DNA of 64,000 bases from Vreelandella zhaodongensis (GTDB lineage: Bacteria > Pseudomonadota > Gammaproteobacteria > Pseudomonadales > Halomonadaceae), in assembly GCF_013415115.1 (NCBI RefSeq), contig NZ_JACCDD010000007.1, positions 62,001-126,000 on the forward strand, written 5' to 3'. A program made the position numbers and the translations under genes. Position 1 is the stretch's first letter. Every line of letters starts with the position of its first letter. Below, in pieces: positions 26,167 to 36,533 of this stretch. The notes below the pieces were generated by a model. The model saw only the letters and a program-made list of their open reading frames with translations, ran no database searches and was not told where the DNA came from.

Positions 26167-27354
26167 TTAGACAACCACCAAGTTATCGCGATGGATTAGC
26201 TCGTGAGCCTCCACGTAACCCAGGATTGCTTCAATCTGGTGGCTCGGCTGGCCCGCTAATTGGCGGGCTTCATCCGCGCCGTAGTTAACCAACCCTTTAG
26301 CCACGCGTACACCCTGCTCATCCACACACAGCACCATATCACCGCGCTTAAAGCTGCCCTGCACTTCACGCACGCCCACCGCCAACAGACTAGAGCCTTT
26401 GCCACGCAGTACGTTCACGGCCCCGGCATCCAGCACCAAGGTGCCACGCACCTGCAACTGGCCAGCCAGCCAGCGCTTGCGAGCAGCGATTGGCGCTTGG
26501 TCTGGCCGCAACAAGGTTCCCAGCATCTCGCCTGCCATGATGCGGGAAATAACGTCCGGCTGGCGACCGCTGGCAATCACGGTGACCGCCCCAGAACGGG
26601 CAGCCAGCTGTGCAGCGCGTATTTTGGTGCTCATGCCGCCGCGACCTAAGGCACCACCACTGCCTGCGACAGCGGCTAAACGCGGATCATCGGCACGGCC
26701 TTCAGCAATCATCTGAGCGCTGGGGTCGTGGCGAGGATCAGCGTCAAACAGCCCTTCCTGATCAGTGAGCAGCAGCAGCGCATCGGCTTCTAACAGGTTG
26801 GCAACTAGCGCACCGAGCGTGTCGTTATCGCCAAAGCGAATCTCGTCGGTGACGACGGTATCGTTTTCATTGATTACCGGTACCACGCGCATCCCAACCA
26901 AAGTGCGCAGCGCCGACAACGCATTCAGGTAACGCTTGCGGTTGGAAAGGTCATCGTGGGTGAGCAGAATCTGAGCCGTTAACATGCCGTGGCGAGCAAA
27001 ATGCTGCTCGTAGCACTGGGTAAGGCCGTTCTGACCTACCGCTGCGGCAGCCTGAAGCTCATGAACAGCACTGGGGCGCGCTTGCCACCCCAGGCGCACC
27101 ATGCCGGCCGCCACGGCCCCCGAGGATACCAGCACGACCTCTTTGCCCTGCTGATGCAGTGTAGCAATCTGGTCGACCCAACCACCAATGGCCGACTCAT
27201 CCAAGCCACGACCATCGTTGGTGAGCAGCGCGCTACCAATTTTAACCACCACCCGGCGGGCGTTACTTAACGCCTCACGGCCGGGCAACTGCTCATTGCT
27301 TTCCACGTCGCGACTCTCCCAAGCCATTCCGCTAACCCCGCTGACGCTTCCCAT
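26167..27354 (-). CDS. proB: Glutamate 5-kinase ProB with PUA domain
   Basis: First step of proline synthesis from glutamate (gamma-glutamyl phosphate formation). The 395-residue protein has an amino-acid-kinase domain ([34 protein letters not shown]...[19 protein letters not shown]) and a C-terminal PUA domain from about residue 300 ([25 protein letters not shown]). It starts 16 bp after obgE. The N-terminus is about 28 residues longer than E. coli ProB; an internal GTG (27303) before ESNEQ is an alternative start. Proline is an osmolyte, so the gene matters for salt tolerance. Confidence 0.93.
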   Translation of the reverse strand: MGSVSGVSGMAWESRDVESNEQLPGREALSNARRVVVKIGSALLTNDGRGLDESAIGGWVDQIATLHQQGKEVVLVSSGAVAAGMVRLGWQARPSAVHELQAAAAVGQNGLTQCYEQHFARHGMLTAQILLTHDDLSNRKRYLNALSALRTLVGMRVVPVINENDTVVTDEIRFGDNDTLGALVANLLEADALLLLTDQEGLFDADPRHDPSAQMIAEGRADDPRLAAVAGSGGALGRGGMSTKIRAAQLAARSGAVTVIASGRQPDVISRIMAGEMLGTLLRPDQAPIAARKRWLAGQLQVRGTLVLDAGAVNVLRGKGSSLLAVGVREVQGSFKRGDMVLCVDEQGVRVAKGLVNYGADEARQLAGQPSHQIEAILGYVEAHELIHRDNLVVV

Positions 27355-27370
27355 TCGACCGACGGATCGG

Positions 27371-28588
<1,218 letters not shown>

Positions 28589-28641
28589 CTAACTGCAATA
28601 TCCCGCCCATTAATAACAGGCAAAAGGGATCGAAAAGACAA

Positions 28642-28667
28642 AAAAGCCCCGCCATGGCGGGGCTTTT
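28642..28667. terminator. Terminator-like palindrome between rpmA and obgE
   Basis: AAAAGCCCCGCC and its exact complement GGCGGGGCTTTT meet as a continuous 26-bp palindrome (centre CATG). On the minus strand it follows rpmA by 36 bp and has a short T-run. It probably reduces read-through from rplU-rpmA into obgE-proB. Confidence 0.75.
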
Positions 28668-28702
28668 ATTTCGTCATCTTCGTTCTGCGCAACAAATGTT
28701 GC

Positions 28703-28960
28703 TTAGGCAGAAACGATGCTAACGAATTTACGGTTGTTCGGACCTTTAGTCTCGAACTTCACGAAGCCGTCGTTCAAAGCGAACAGCGTGTGATCACGGC
28801 CCAGGCCAACGCCAGTGCCTGCGTGGAAACGAGTGCCACGCTGACGAACAATGATGCTACCCGCGCTGGCTGCTTGGCCACCGAAGAGTTTTACACCTAA
28901 GCGTTTGGACTCGGAATCGCGACCGTTACGCGTGGAGCCGGCTGCCTTTTTATGTGCCAT
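28703..28960 (-). CDS. rpmA: 50S ribosomal protein L27
   Basis: Ribosomal protein at the peptidyl-transferase centre. The 85-residue length is normal. It begins [20 protein letters not shown], the family hallmark, and continues [24 protein letters not shown] good AAGGAGGA site precedes the ATG and rplU lies 30 bp upstream. Confidence 0.97.
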   Translation of the reverse strand: MAHKKAAGSTRNGRDSESKRLGVKLFGGQAASAGSIIVRQRGTRFHAGTGVGLGRDHTLFALNDGFVKFETKGPNNRKFVSIVSA

Positions 28961-28990
28961 TGCAAAATCCTCCTTAAGGGAATCGACTGC

Positions 28991-29302
28991 TTACGCAGAA
29001 ATTCCGGTAATTTTGACTTCAGTGAACCACTGACGGTGGCCCTGACGCTTCATGCTGTGCTTCCGGCGACGGAACTTGATGATCGTTACTTTATCGCCAC
29101 GGCCGTGGGAAACGATTTCAGCGGACACTTTGGCACCGCTGACTAAAGGAGCGCCAACGTTGACGTCATCGCCGTCTGCAACCAACAGCACTTCATCAAA
29201 CTCAATCGTTTCGCCGGTAGCGACTTCGATTTTTTCGAGTTTGAGGGTTTGACCTTCTTGAACGCGGTACTGTTTGCCACCGCTTTTAATAACTGCGTAC
29301 AT
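28991..29302 (-). CDS. rplU: 50S ribosomal protein L21
   Basis: Large-subunit ribosomal protein of 103 residues. It starts [17 protein letters not shown] and ends with the conserved [23 protein letters not shown]. First gene of rplU-rpmA, divergent from ispB, as in most gammaproteobacteria. Confidence 0.97.
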   Translation of the reverse strand: MYAVIKSGGKQYRVQEGQTLKLEKIEVATGETIEFDEVLLVADGDDVNVGAPLVSGAKVSAEIVSHGRGDKVTIIKFRRRKHSMKRQGHRQWFTEVKITGISA

Positions 29303-29440
29303 GTCGCTCTCCGGACTTGTCGTTAATGCCGATTACGCCCCGCGTAACCAACGCTCATCGCCTTCCGCTCTTATCGACCTGCTGCGAGTGGCGCCCCTTT
29401 TGGCAGCCATCTGACAGGGAGCATGATGAGTGGGTCGCGA

Positions 29441-29469
29441 ATTATAGCGACTATCGCTGTCTACCACAA
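29441..29469 (-). promoter_or_regulatory. Predicted sigma-70 promoter of rplU
   Basis: Minus strand: perfect -10 TATAAT (plus 29441-29446), 17-bp spacer, -35 TTGTGG (plus 29464-29469). It starts a leader of about 130 nt before rplU. Confidence 0.6.
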
Positions 29470-29588
29470 GACTACAGGGCGTTGTCAATCACACATCGCA
29501 CCACAAACGTCTATCGCTACCTTGACGCCTCACAGACAGCCCCATAGCATGACCCCCACTATCCCACCTCCCGCGATGAACGGAACCC

Positions 29589-30593
29589 ATGACAGCCAAC
29601 GTCTCTCAAACCCCGCCTGCCAGCCCAACGCCTTCACCGCTGCACGCCGTGGTGGCCGATGACTTTGACGCCGTAAACCGCACCATTGTCGCGCAGCTGA
29701 ATTCCAAGGTGCCGCTGGTAGAAACCATCGGCCAATATATTATTGAAAGTGGCGGCAAGCGCCTGCGCCCTTTACTCGTGCTGCTGGCCGCCCGGTCACT
29801 GGGCTATGAAGGCGACAAACACATCACCCTGGCCACGCTGATCGAATTTATGCACACCTCCACGCTGCTGCACGACGATGTGGTCGATGAATCGCACATG
29901 CGGCGTGGCAAAAAAACCGCCAACGATGCCTGGGGCAACGCACCATCCGTCTTGGTAGGTGACTTCCTCTATTCGCGTTCGTTTCAAATGATGGTGGACG
30001 TAGGATCGATGCGCATTATGGCGATTCTGTCCGGCGCGACCTGCGTCATTGCCGAAGGCGAAGTACTGCAGCTCACCAATATCGGTAACCCCAGCATTTC
30101 TGAAGCGGATTACTTTGAAACCATTCAAGGTAAAACAGCGATGCTGTTTGAAGCCGCCTCCCACAGCGGTGCTGTGCTTGCCGATGCCACCGCTGAGCAA
30201 GAGCGGGCCCTGCAGTATTACGGCCGCTATTTAGGCCTCGCCTTCCAGCTCATCGACGACCTGCTGGATTACCAAGGCGACGCCGAGGCCATGGGCAAAA
30301 ATGTCGGCGACGACCTGGCAGAAGGTAAACCGACTCTGCCGCTGATTCATGCCATGGAACGTGGCACACCAGAACAAGCCAAGCTAATTCGCCAAGTGAT
30401 TCGCAAGGGCGGGCTGGAACAGCTCGACGACGTGCTTGAAATTATCAGCGCCACCGGCGCGCTGGAATACACCCGCGCACGCGCCGTTGAGATGGCCGAT
30501 AAAGCCCTGGCTGAACTTGATGCTCTGCCACCCAGCCCCTACCGCGACAGCATGGCTAACATTGCTCGGTTAGCGGTTGATCGCAAAGCATAA
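29589..30593 (+). CDS. ispB: Octaprenyl diphosphate synthase (polyprenyl synthetase)
   Basis: Makes the C40-type isoprenoid side chain of ubiquinone from farnesyl diphosphate and IPP. Both aspartate-rich Mg2+/diphosphate motifs are present: LLHDDVVDES near 93-102 and QLIDDLLDYQG near 218-228. GGKRLRPLLV near 56-65 binds IPP. The 334 residues compare with 323 in E. coli IspB, with a slightly longer polar N-terminus (QTPPASPTPSP). Divergent from rplU, the usual context. Confidence 0.94.
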   Translation: MTANVSQTPPASPTPSPLHAVVADDFDAVNRTIVAQLNSKVPLVETIGQYIIESGGKRLRPLLVLLAARSLGYEGDKHITLATLIEFMHTSTLLHDDVVDESHMRRGKKTANDAWGNAPSVLVGDFLYSRSFQMMVDVGSMRIMAILSGATCVIAEGEVLQLTNIGNPSISEADYFETIQGKTAMLFEAASHSGAVLADATAEQERALQYYGRYLGLAFQLIDDLLDYQGDAEAMGKNVGDDLAEGKPTLPLIHAMERGTPEQAKLIRQVIRKGGLEQLDDVLEIISATGALEYTRARAVEMADKALAELDALPPSPYRDSMANIARLAVDRKA

Positions 30594-30733
30594 AACTTGC
30601 CTGACAAAGCACGCCAGCGCGTAAAAAGGGACTTGAAAAAAACCCTTCGCCTGCGTATGATTCGCTCCCTCGATTGTTGGGAACTGTTAAGCACTGCTTA
30701 GCACGCTTTTAATAGCATCGTTGCAACAATATT

Positions 30734-30810
30734 CGGAATATAGCTCAGCTTGGTAGAGCGCTGCCTTCGGGAGGCAGAGGTCGTAGGTTCGAATCCTGCT
30801 ATTCCGACCA
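30734..30810 (+). tRNA. tRNA-Pro (anticodon CGG)
   Basis: A 77-nt cloverleaf: acceptor CGGAATA/TATTCCG, D-arm with AGCTCAGCTTGGTAGAGC, anticodon stem CTGCC/GGCAG with loop TTCGGGA, T-arm with GGTTCGAATCC, and encoded CCA. Anticodon CGG reads CCG (proline); the loop is identical to that of E. coli proK. It lies 140 bp after ispB. Confidence 0.97.
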
Positions 30811-30822
30811 AAGAATTCAAAA

Positions 30823-30861
30823 AACGGCCACTTAGCTAATACAGCAAGTGGCCGTTTTTTT
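30823..30861 (+). terminator. Terminator of tRNA-Pro
   Basis: The stem AACGGCCACTT/AAGTGGCCGTT, with a 12-nt loop, is followed by seven T. It starts 13 bp after the CCA. It also carries A-runs for use from the opposite strand, so it can serve the convergent small membrane-protein gene. Confidence 0.88.
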
Positions 30862-30887
30862 GTTGGGCGTTGTTGGGTGAGCACTCA

Positions 30888-31148
30888 CTAACCTGACGCT
30901 GAAAGCCAGTAGTTTGTTGTTACCAGCGCAATGAAAAGAAGGTAACCCGCTACGATACCCACCGTGGCACGACCACTGCGGCGCCCAATGACCGCGCCAC
31001 ACAGCCCCAATACCAACCCCATGAACATAAAGCCTAACCCTGCCGTCACCCCTGTTGGCGTAAATCCTGGCGTTAACAATAGCGCATACAAGAACGCACC
31101 CAGCCCATAGATACCCAGCAATGACGCCCACTCTTGGCGATTAAACAT
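30888..31148 (-). CDS. Small predicted membrane protein, unknown function
   Basis: An 86-residue protein with about three hydrophobic segments (LLGIYGLGAFLYALLL, GLGFMFMGLVLGLCGAVIG, TVGIVAGYLLFIALVTT) and an N-terminal MFNRQEW. GGAG lies 6 bp before ATG 31148. The shared terminator follows its stop. I do not recognise a family. Confidence 0.6.
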   Translation of the reverse strand: MFNRQEWASLLGIYGLGAFLYALLLTPGFTPTGVTAGLGFMFMGLVLGLCGAVIGRRSGRATVGIVAGYLLFIALVTTNYWLSASG

Positions 31149-31274
31149 AAACGCTCCGTAACAAAAAGGCTGAACACACTGCTAGAGAGTATGCTGAAAC
31201 GCTCGAAACGCGTCTACGCTTCGGGCCAGTGTACTTAACATTTTGCCCAACTCTTCTCACATGCAACTGCCCCC

Positions 31275-32057
31275 CTACCCTGGCGGGTAGATCAGCCCCA
31301 CCATGCTGACCAAAATCAACACGGCACCCAGCACACGGAAGAACAGCCCAGTGTCCGCCTTTAACATGTAGCGGTGGGCTTTTTCGCCTAGCAAATGACC
31401 GATAAATGCGCAGGGCAGTAGCCATAGTTGATGAACTAGTTGGAGGTCGACCCCGGCGATGATGAACGACGCCATTTTGATCACCACCAGGATAAACCAC
31501 AGCACGAACATGGTATCGCGCAGCTGCTCTTTAGCAACGTGAGTGGCGAACACCGCGACAATTAGCGGTGCGCCAATCAACGAGGTGCCGCTGACATAGC
31601 CACCGAGAGCAAGCAGCACAACATCCACGTATTTGTTATTACTTCTAAATGGCCTATTCAGCACATAGCCAATGGCGTAAATGATCACAATGCCGAAAAT
31701 GATGTTGGTCATGATCTGTGTGGGCAGCGTTAACAGCCCCACCACCCCGATCAACTTGGGCACGATCATGATTTTCAGAGCTTTGGTTAAATAGCCCCAA
31801 TCGATATTACTTTCCGGCGATGTACTTCCCACGCCTGCTTTTTGCACTTGGCGATGGCCATTCCAGGCAATCCAGCTGGAAAAAATCAGCAGATGAATGG
31901 CCACAATTGGCAGGAAAACCAACGGCTCGTTTACCACCAGCAGCAGAAAAGGCAGCGCCAGCACGGCGCCACCAAAACCAAGGCTGGTGCGAACAAAGCC
32001 GCTCCAGGCAAAAATAAGCCCAATGAGAAGGTACTGGTACCAGAGTAAATCCGTCAT
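31275..32057 (-). CDS. Sulfite exporter TauE/SafE family permease
   Basis: A 260-residue membrane protein with about eight TM helices. It shows the TauE/SafE repeat signature: GLIFAWSGFVRTSLGFGGAVLALPFLLL near 11-38 and GGYVSGTSLIGAPLIVAVFATHV near 150-175. A polar loop near 70-85 separates the halves. Members export sulfite, sulfoacetate or related organosulfur anions; the substrate here is unknown. The gene lies 16 bp downstream of the helicase remnant. Confidence 0.85.
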   Translation of the reverse strand: MTDLLWYQYLLIGLIFAWSGFVRTSLGFGGAVLALPFLLLVVNEPLVFLPIVAIHLLIFSSWIAWNGHRQVQKAGVGSTSPESNIDWGYLTKALKIMIVPKLIGVVGLLTLPTQIMTNIIFGIVIIYAIGYVLNRPFRSNNKYVDVVLLALGGYVSGTSLIGAPLIVAVFATHVAKEQLRDTMFVLWFILVVIKMASFIIAGVDLQLVHQLWLLPCAFIGHLLGEKAHRYMLKADTGLFFRVLGAVLILVSMVGLIYPPG

Positions 32058-32073
32058 TGCTCGTGCATGGCCT

Positions 32074-32264
32074 TTAAGAAGATGAGTGGTTGCTTAGCCT
32101 CCGCCAGCGTGGCAGCAATGCGCGCACCTTGGTCTGGGCAAAACCGTCGTCCATTAATATCACACCCCCTTCATCCTCGGGGCTGCGAATCCCCCCTGGT
32201 CAAGGTCGCCCTCCCGTGCAGTGAAATCACACAGCGTGCGCACCGCTATCCGGTAACGGCTCAT
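32074..32264 (-). pseudogene. Remnant of an ATP-dependent DNA helicase (DinG/DEAD_2 type) with internal deletion
   Basis: ATG 32264 overlaps the stop of the VRR-NUC gene (ATGA). It opens with MSRYRIAVRTLCDFTAREGDLD, the N-terminus of the SF2 helicase commonly encoded after VRR-NUC genes. After 23 codons (to 32196) homology jumps to the helicase C-terminus in another frame, 32190-32074: IRSPEDEGGVILMDDGFAQ then TKVRALLPRW, the region around and after motif VI. The whole middle, several hundred codons with all ATPase motifs, is gone. The current frame stops at 32160. Family assignment is from memory of these end sequences. Confidence 0.72.
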
Positions 32265-34003
32265 TCGGCATCTTCTCGTCCAGGCCCTTCTGGTTCAGGC
32301 CCTTGTGCTTCAGATGCTGGCTGCCAGCGTACATGGCACACCTCAATGGGCATGCCATGGCGGCAAAAGAAGTCGATCCAACGGCGCTGGTTATCTTGCA
32401 AACGATCCCCAGGCCCTTTCACTTCTATCATTTTGTAGCGTGGTTCGCCGGGCGGTGCATCCGGCATCAACTGAATCAGGTCAGGTAGACCTGCACGGTT
32501 ATGCTTAAGATCATCTAATAGCCGCATAAAACAGGCACGCAAATGGGCAGGTGGCAAACACCTGAGAGCAAGCGTTAGCAGCTCTTCACTGACAATTCCC
32601 CAGTGAACAAAGGGCGATGCGATGCCCTGTTTGGCGTGCCACGTGCGAAGGATCGTGTCCTGATAGCGGCCGTCATCCAGCTGGGCCAGGCAGGCGTCGA
32701 TATCGGCCTGGCGCTGAGGGACAAAATCCTCGCGGTGTAAATCCGCAGGCCCGCTGTGAAACGGGTGAAAAAACGCCCCTGGCAGCGGTTTAAAAATGGC
32801 CGGCCAAAGCAGTAAGCCAAACAGCCCCGTCAGCAGGCCATTTTCAACGTAATACACCGGCGCGTTAGGGGTCGCCATGTAGTCAGCAACGGCACGCTCG
32901 ACTGGCTGAGGGCCAGGTAAATGAAGCACATAGGTAGGCGCTTGGGCAACTTGTTGATCAGACCGTGCCAAGCGCTCAACCTGTTGGGATAATTTGCGTG
33001 CCAAGCGCGGTAACAGCCGCATGAGCGCTTGGATTTCGCCTTCATTTGGCTGCGCGTCCAGCGCGCTGACTGTGAGTTCATAAGCATCTGAATAACGGCC
33101 CAAACGCTCTAACACGCGCAACCTGCGAATACGCGCATCGCTGTTATTGGCATCGGCATAAAGTGTTAACGCTAACTCTGCGTCACCGCCACGCTCGGCC
33201 GCGCGGCCAATGGCAAGCAATAGCCGCGCCCGCCGAGAGGCTAGCCAACGGTTGCTGGAAGCAGGTGGCACCTGTGTGGAAAACGCCTGGGGCGGCTCGC
33301 CGTCGTCCAAGCGTTCGCGCAAGCGGTGAAGCGTTAAGTAAGTAGTCACGTCAGAGCGGCTTTGGAACGCGCGCGACTCCACAGTAAGCGGTACCTGCTC
33401 AAAGCGCTGTAGGCCCAGTTCCGTCAGCACGAACTCTGCCCAGTCCTGGCGCAGATTGCCGAAAAACATCAGCCGTAGGCGGTCGCAAAGCGCCATTACC
33501 GTTAGCCGCACAATTTGCGTCGTCGCCGTTGGCCACCACTGTTGAAGAGGGGCGGACGCCTGTAGCGACGCTTCCAGTGCCGTTTGAAGCGCACCTTTAG
33601 TGCTGTTGCGCGCTAGGCCTGCGTTGGTGATTTCACCTACCAATGCCTGACGCAGCTCACTCAGCCGCAAGAGGCGAAAGAGCTCGCGGCTGTTTAACTG
33701 CGGTGCGTTATCTACCCAACCAAGCGCTACCAATGGTTCTAAGGCTTGCTCGGAATCACCGATTTCCGCATAGGTCAGTTTGTCCAGGCGAAACAGCTCA
33801 CCTTTGCGCATCACCATGCGCACCAATAGCGCTTGGGAGGCTTGGGGTAACGTTTCAAAATGACTAATAGCGTCGCGTTCGGAAGCACTTAATAGGTCGT
33901 AGTGGCGGGCTTCTACCCACGCCAGTACATAACGAAAATTCGTCAGGTAATAGAAAGGGTCATCTAAGGAAGCGGTCGCTGACGCGACAGGAGCACTGTT
34001 CAT
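32261..34003 (-). CDS. VRR-NUC domain nuclease, FAN1-like
   Basis: Structure-specific nuclease related to eukaryotic FAN1 and Pseudomonas FAN1, which incise DNA near interstrand crosslinks and flaps. The 580-residue protein has a helical N-terminal SAP-like region (about 1-130), a TPR-like Arg-rich middle (about 240-330) and a C-terminal VRR-NUC domain. The active site reads GLPDLIQL (Asp508) and MIEVKGPGDRLQDNQ (Glu527, Lys529). It starts right after a small gene of unknown function. Its usual helicase partner, next in line, is reduced to a remnant here. Confidence 0.88.
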   Translation of the reverse strand: MNSAPVASATASLDDPFYYLTNFRYVLAWVEARHYDLLSASERDAISHFETLPQASQALLVRMVMRKGELFRLDKLTYAEIGDSEQALEPLVALGWVDNAPQLNSRELFRLLRLSELRQALVGEITNAGLARNSTKGALQTALEASLQASAPLQQWWPTATTQIVRLTVMALCDRLRLMFFGNLRQDWAEFVLTELGLQRFEQVPLTVESRAFQSRSDVTTYLTLHRLRERLDDGEPPQAFSTQVPPASSNRWLASRRARLLLAIGRAAERGGDAELALTLYADANNSDARIRRLRVLERLGRYSDAYELTVSALDAQPNEGEIQALMRLLPRLARKLSQQVERLARSDQQVAQAPTYVLHLPGPQPVERAVADYMATPNAPVYYVENGLLTGLFGLLLWPAIFKPLPGAFFHPFHSGPADLHREDFVPQRQADIDACLAQLDDGRYQDTILRTWHAKQGIASPFVHWGIVSEELLTLALRCLPPAHLRACFMRLLDDLKHNRAGLPDLIQLMPDAPPGEPRYKMIEVKGPGDRLQDNQRRWIDFFCRHGMPIEVCHVRWQPASEAQGPEPEGPGREDAE

Positions 34004-34035
34004 TTATCCATTGTAACAGTGCTTGATGGAGCAGG

Positions 34036-34395
34036 TTAACCCACCCGGTGTTGATAAAGTACGTCCAGCGCATCGTCATCGGCAGCAGGAGATGACGCCT
34101 TTGATTGCGCAACGGGCTTGCGGCCCCCCACTAGCACATACCATTCCGCTTCTGTCAGATAATGCTGGCACCAACGGCTTAAGCCCGCGGCCACGTCATC
34201 GCGAATACGTTCGCCGCTACGAAAAGCGTGGGCGAGATGCAGCAAGTCCTGGCGAGCAGTGCGGGCACGTGCGTTGCCGCCGTGCACTTTGGAAAGTGGG
34301 CAGCGTCGATCATAGGCTGCGTTGGTTAATGCATTTAACCAACGCTCCAATTCATGCGCCTGAATACCGCCGTAAACTGCCACACTGCACTCCAT
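34036..34395 (-). CDS. Hypothetical protein upstream of the VRR-NUC gene
   Basis: A 119-residue, soluble, Ala/Arg-rich protein that I do not recognise. It begins MECSVAVYGGIQAHELERWLNALTNAAYD and contains a helical middle (ARQDLLHLAHAFRSGERIRDDVAAGLSRW), then a Pro/Ser/Ala-rich tail. Same strand as the VRR-NUC gene, 32 bp upstream, so probably co-transcribed. Confidence 0.55.
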   Translation of the reverse strand: MECSVAVYGGIQAHELERWLNALTNAAYDRRCPLSKVHGGNARARTARQDLLHLAHAFRSGERIRDDVAAGLSRWCQHYLTEAEWYVLVGGRKPVAQSKASSPAADDDALDVLYQHRVG

Positions 34396-34727
34396 GCTGA
34401 ATGGTGATGGAAATTTAATGGGCTTTGCCCATTAGAACTTGCTAAAAGGGCCGTTAGATTGCCCGATTTTGAGATAACTGTCATCTTACTGCTATCGTCG
34501 CCGTTTACTGGCTAATCCAAGACGTAACGTCCTATGCCTCTACTATACCTGCTAATCGATCGAAATGATTTTTTAACGTTAGTAATTCATTAGCGTCGCT
34601 GCACTGTTCGGGCTAGTCGCCAGCATGCTATAGCATAGCTCCTGACTATTATCAGCCAAAGGGACACATCGTCGTAGGCCAAATAAGAAAGCCTGTTGGT
34701 CGATGAGTCACGTTTAGGGAGATTCTG
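34396..34727. other. Divergent intergenic region before the M20 deacylase gene
   Basis: A 332-bp gap without a gene. It holds a short hairpin AATGGGC-TTT-GCCCATT (34415-34432) and a 12-bp palindrome ATGCTATAGCAT (34624-34635), about 92 bp before the M20 start. No promoter is clear enough to name. Confidence 0.5.
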
Positions 34728-36011
34728 ATGCTTGACGCCACCGAACAACGCATCATTGCCTGCTGCAATGCCTTGATGGACGACACCCTGGAGCTGACTA
34801 GTGATCTGGTGCGGGGCTATAGCGTCCTCGGCCAGGAACGGGGCGCGCTGGACACCATGGAGCGCCACCTTGAACGCCTGGGCCTACCAGTGACCCGCGT
34901 GCCATTGGATGCCCCCGGCTTTGAGGAGCACCCCCATCGTGCTCCCGCCGAATGGCCCAGCACTGGCCGCTACAATGTCATTTCAGACCTTAACCCCGGC
35001 GCGCCAGGATCACATTTAGTGTTCAACGGCCACCTCGATGTAGTACCTGCCGAGCCTGTCGATATGTGGACCCGCCCCCCCTGGGAACCCTGGCAAAAAG
35101 ATGGCTGGCTGTATGGCCGTGGCGCAGGGGACATGAAAGCGGGCATTGCTGCCATGGTAATGGCAGTTGAGGCCGTGCGTCAGGCGGGGGTAGAGATCAA
35201 CTTTCCGCTCACCCTACAAACCGTAATTGAAGAAGAATGCACCGGCAACGGTGCGCTGGCCTGCCTGCATCAAGGTTTTAGCGGCGATTTCGTACTGATA
35301 CCGGAACCTTTCGGCGCTCAGATCTACGCTGGCCAAGTGGGTGTGCTGTGGTTCCGGATGCGCCTGGATGGCGTGCCCGCCCATGTGCTTGACCCCAGCG
35401 CCGGGCGCAATGCGATTGAATCCCTGCAGGAATACCTGCCCGCGTTGAAGGCGCTGGAAGCCGAAATGAACGAGCTTCCCCGGCCTGCGCTGTACGTCGA
35501 CCACCCTCACCCGTTCAACCTTAGCGTTGGCCGCGTGGATGCAGGCAACTGGGCCTCCAGCGTACCGGCCCATGCCATTCTTGAAGGCCGTGTTGGTTTT
35601 CCGCCTGGCATGTCACCAGAGGAGGCCATGCAGCGGGTCCGCGACACCCTGATGGCCCGCCACGCCGAGCTTGACGACGCCACACCGCCACCCACGATCA
35701 GCTTCCACGGCTTTCGTTCCGAAGGGCATGTGGTCGATCTCGATACCCCGGGCATCCGGCTTCTCTCGGAGTGCCACGAAGCACTGCTCGGCGAACCACC
35801 TGCCCACTATCTATCCACCTGCACCACTGACCTGAGGGCCTTCCACGTTTCCGGTGAGATCAACGGCACCTGCTATGGCCCGATTGCCCAGCGCATTCAC
35901 GGCGTAGATGAGTGCGTCAACATCGACTCGATCCGCCACGTGCTGACCACCTATGCCCTGTTCATCCATCGCTGGGCGCGCATAGCAGACAACCAGGAGA
36001 CCCACGCATAA
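34728..36011 (+). CDS. ArgE/DapE family (M20) deacylase
   Basis: Zinc-dependent amidohydrolase of 427 residues, which removes an acyl group from an amino acid or a related compound. Metal-site motifs are FNGHLDVVPAEP near 101-112, YGRGAGDMKAGIAAM near 128-142, VIEEECTGNGA near 168-178, and the C-terminal RIHGVDECVNID near 395-406. The catalytic Glu pair is EE. Preceded by TAGGGAGATTCTG. It is not the arginine-pathway ArgE, which lies further on at 37584-38753. Substrate unknown; the stretch after it is a scrambled remnant. Confidence 0.88.
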   Translation: MLDATEQRIIACCNALMDDTLELTSDLVRGYSVLGQERGALDTMERHLERLGLPVTRVPLDAPGFEEHPHRAPAEWPSTGRYNVISDLNPGAPGSHLVFNGHLDVVPAEPVDMWTRPPWEPWQKDGWLYGRGAGDMKAGIAAMVMAVEAVRQAGVEINFPLTLQTVIEEECTGNGALACLHQGFSGDFVLIPEPFGAQIYAGQVGVLWFRMRLDGVPAHVLDPSAGRNAIESLQEYLPALKALEAEMNELPRPALYVDHPHPFNLSVGRVDAGNWASSVPAHAILEGRVGFPPGMSPEEAMQRVRDTLMARHAELDDATPPPTISFHGFRSEGHVVDLDTPGIRLLSECHEALLGEPPAHYLSTCTTDLRAFHVSGEINGTCYGPIAQRIHGVDECVNIDSIRHVLTTYALFIHRWARIADNQETHA

Positions 36012-36217
36012 GAGACGTGTATCTCGCCGACTATGCGCGTAGCGCCTTCAGCCGAGCTCACCCCCGCAGCGATGCCCTGCTGGCCAGCGTGCTCGATGGC
36101 AAGGAGGATATTCGTAAGAAAATTGGCGACGAGCACTACGATATTCATGTTGTGGAAGGCTCCACCGCCTTAAATGTTGTGCGCCAGGCAGCGTGTACCG
36201 TGACGGTGGTTCGGTAG
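36012..36217 (+). pseudogene. Chimeric gene debris after the M20 gene (thiolase-like start, UspA-like end)
   Basis: One frame stays open from the M20 stop to TAG 36217. Its first codons read RDVYLADYARSAFSRAHP, like the N-terminus of an acetyl-CoA acyltransferase lacking its ATG (ATA precedes). The last ones, EGSTALNVVRQAACTVTVVR, resemble the C-terminal GST-x-x-VVR motif of a universal stress protein. The join suggests fused remnants of two genes by deletion. A GTG at 36017 could still start a 66-residue product. Confidence 0.4.
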
Positions 36218-36233
36218 ATCGACCCAGCGTAGC

Positions 36234-36533
36234 TTACGTATCCAGCGCTGGATCGGAAAAGCCGTGAATGGGCCACTGAGTGGCCCATTGACGTTTTCGA
36301 CTTGGCGTTTGACGCTTCAGCGCATATTCAGCGCGGCTGGCCTCGGCGCGATCTGCGAAAGGTTGCGCGCCGAGCAGTGCCAGCGGCGGGTTGGCTCGGG
36401 TATAGCGTGCACCCTTACCGTCGCAGTGCGCTTGGTAACGTTTCGCTAGGTTATTGGTAATCCCCACATAGGTGCCGCGTTTGCACTCAAGCAAGTAGAG
36501 GTACCATTGGGTATCGGTATTGATACTACTCAC
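36234..36533 (-). CDS. GIY-YIG nuclease family protein
   Basis: A 99-residue single-domain protein of the YhbQ/UPF0213 kind. The GIY-YIG motif is [20 protein letters not shown] (about 10-29), the catalytic Arg is in LAKRYQAH and the metal-binding Glu in [14 protein letters not shown]. Its start overlaps the end of the ychJ-like gene by 8 bp, so they are translationally coupled. Members are small DNA endonucleases of unclear role. Confidence 0.9.
   Translation of the reverse strand: MSSINTDTQWYLYLLECKRGTYVGITNNLAKRYQAHCDGKGARYTRANPPLALLGAQPFADRAEASRAEYALKRQTPSRKRQWATQWPIHGFSDPALDT

Noticed and set aside
30734..30861. tRNA-Pro as an attachment site for a mobile element
   Set aside because: It is followed at once by a terminator and a small conserved-looking gene, with no repeat of the tRNA 3' end in the window.
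34478..34495. Pho-box-like CTGTCAT-CTTA-CTGCTAT before the M20 gene
   Set aside because: The second half has two mismatches, there is no further in-phase copy, and it lies about 230 bp from the start codon.
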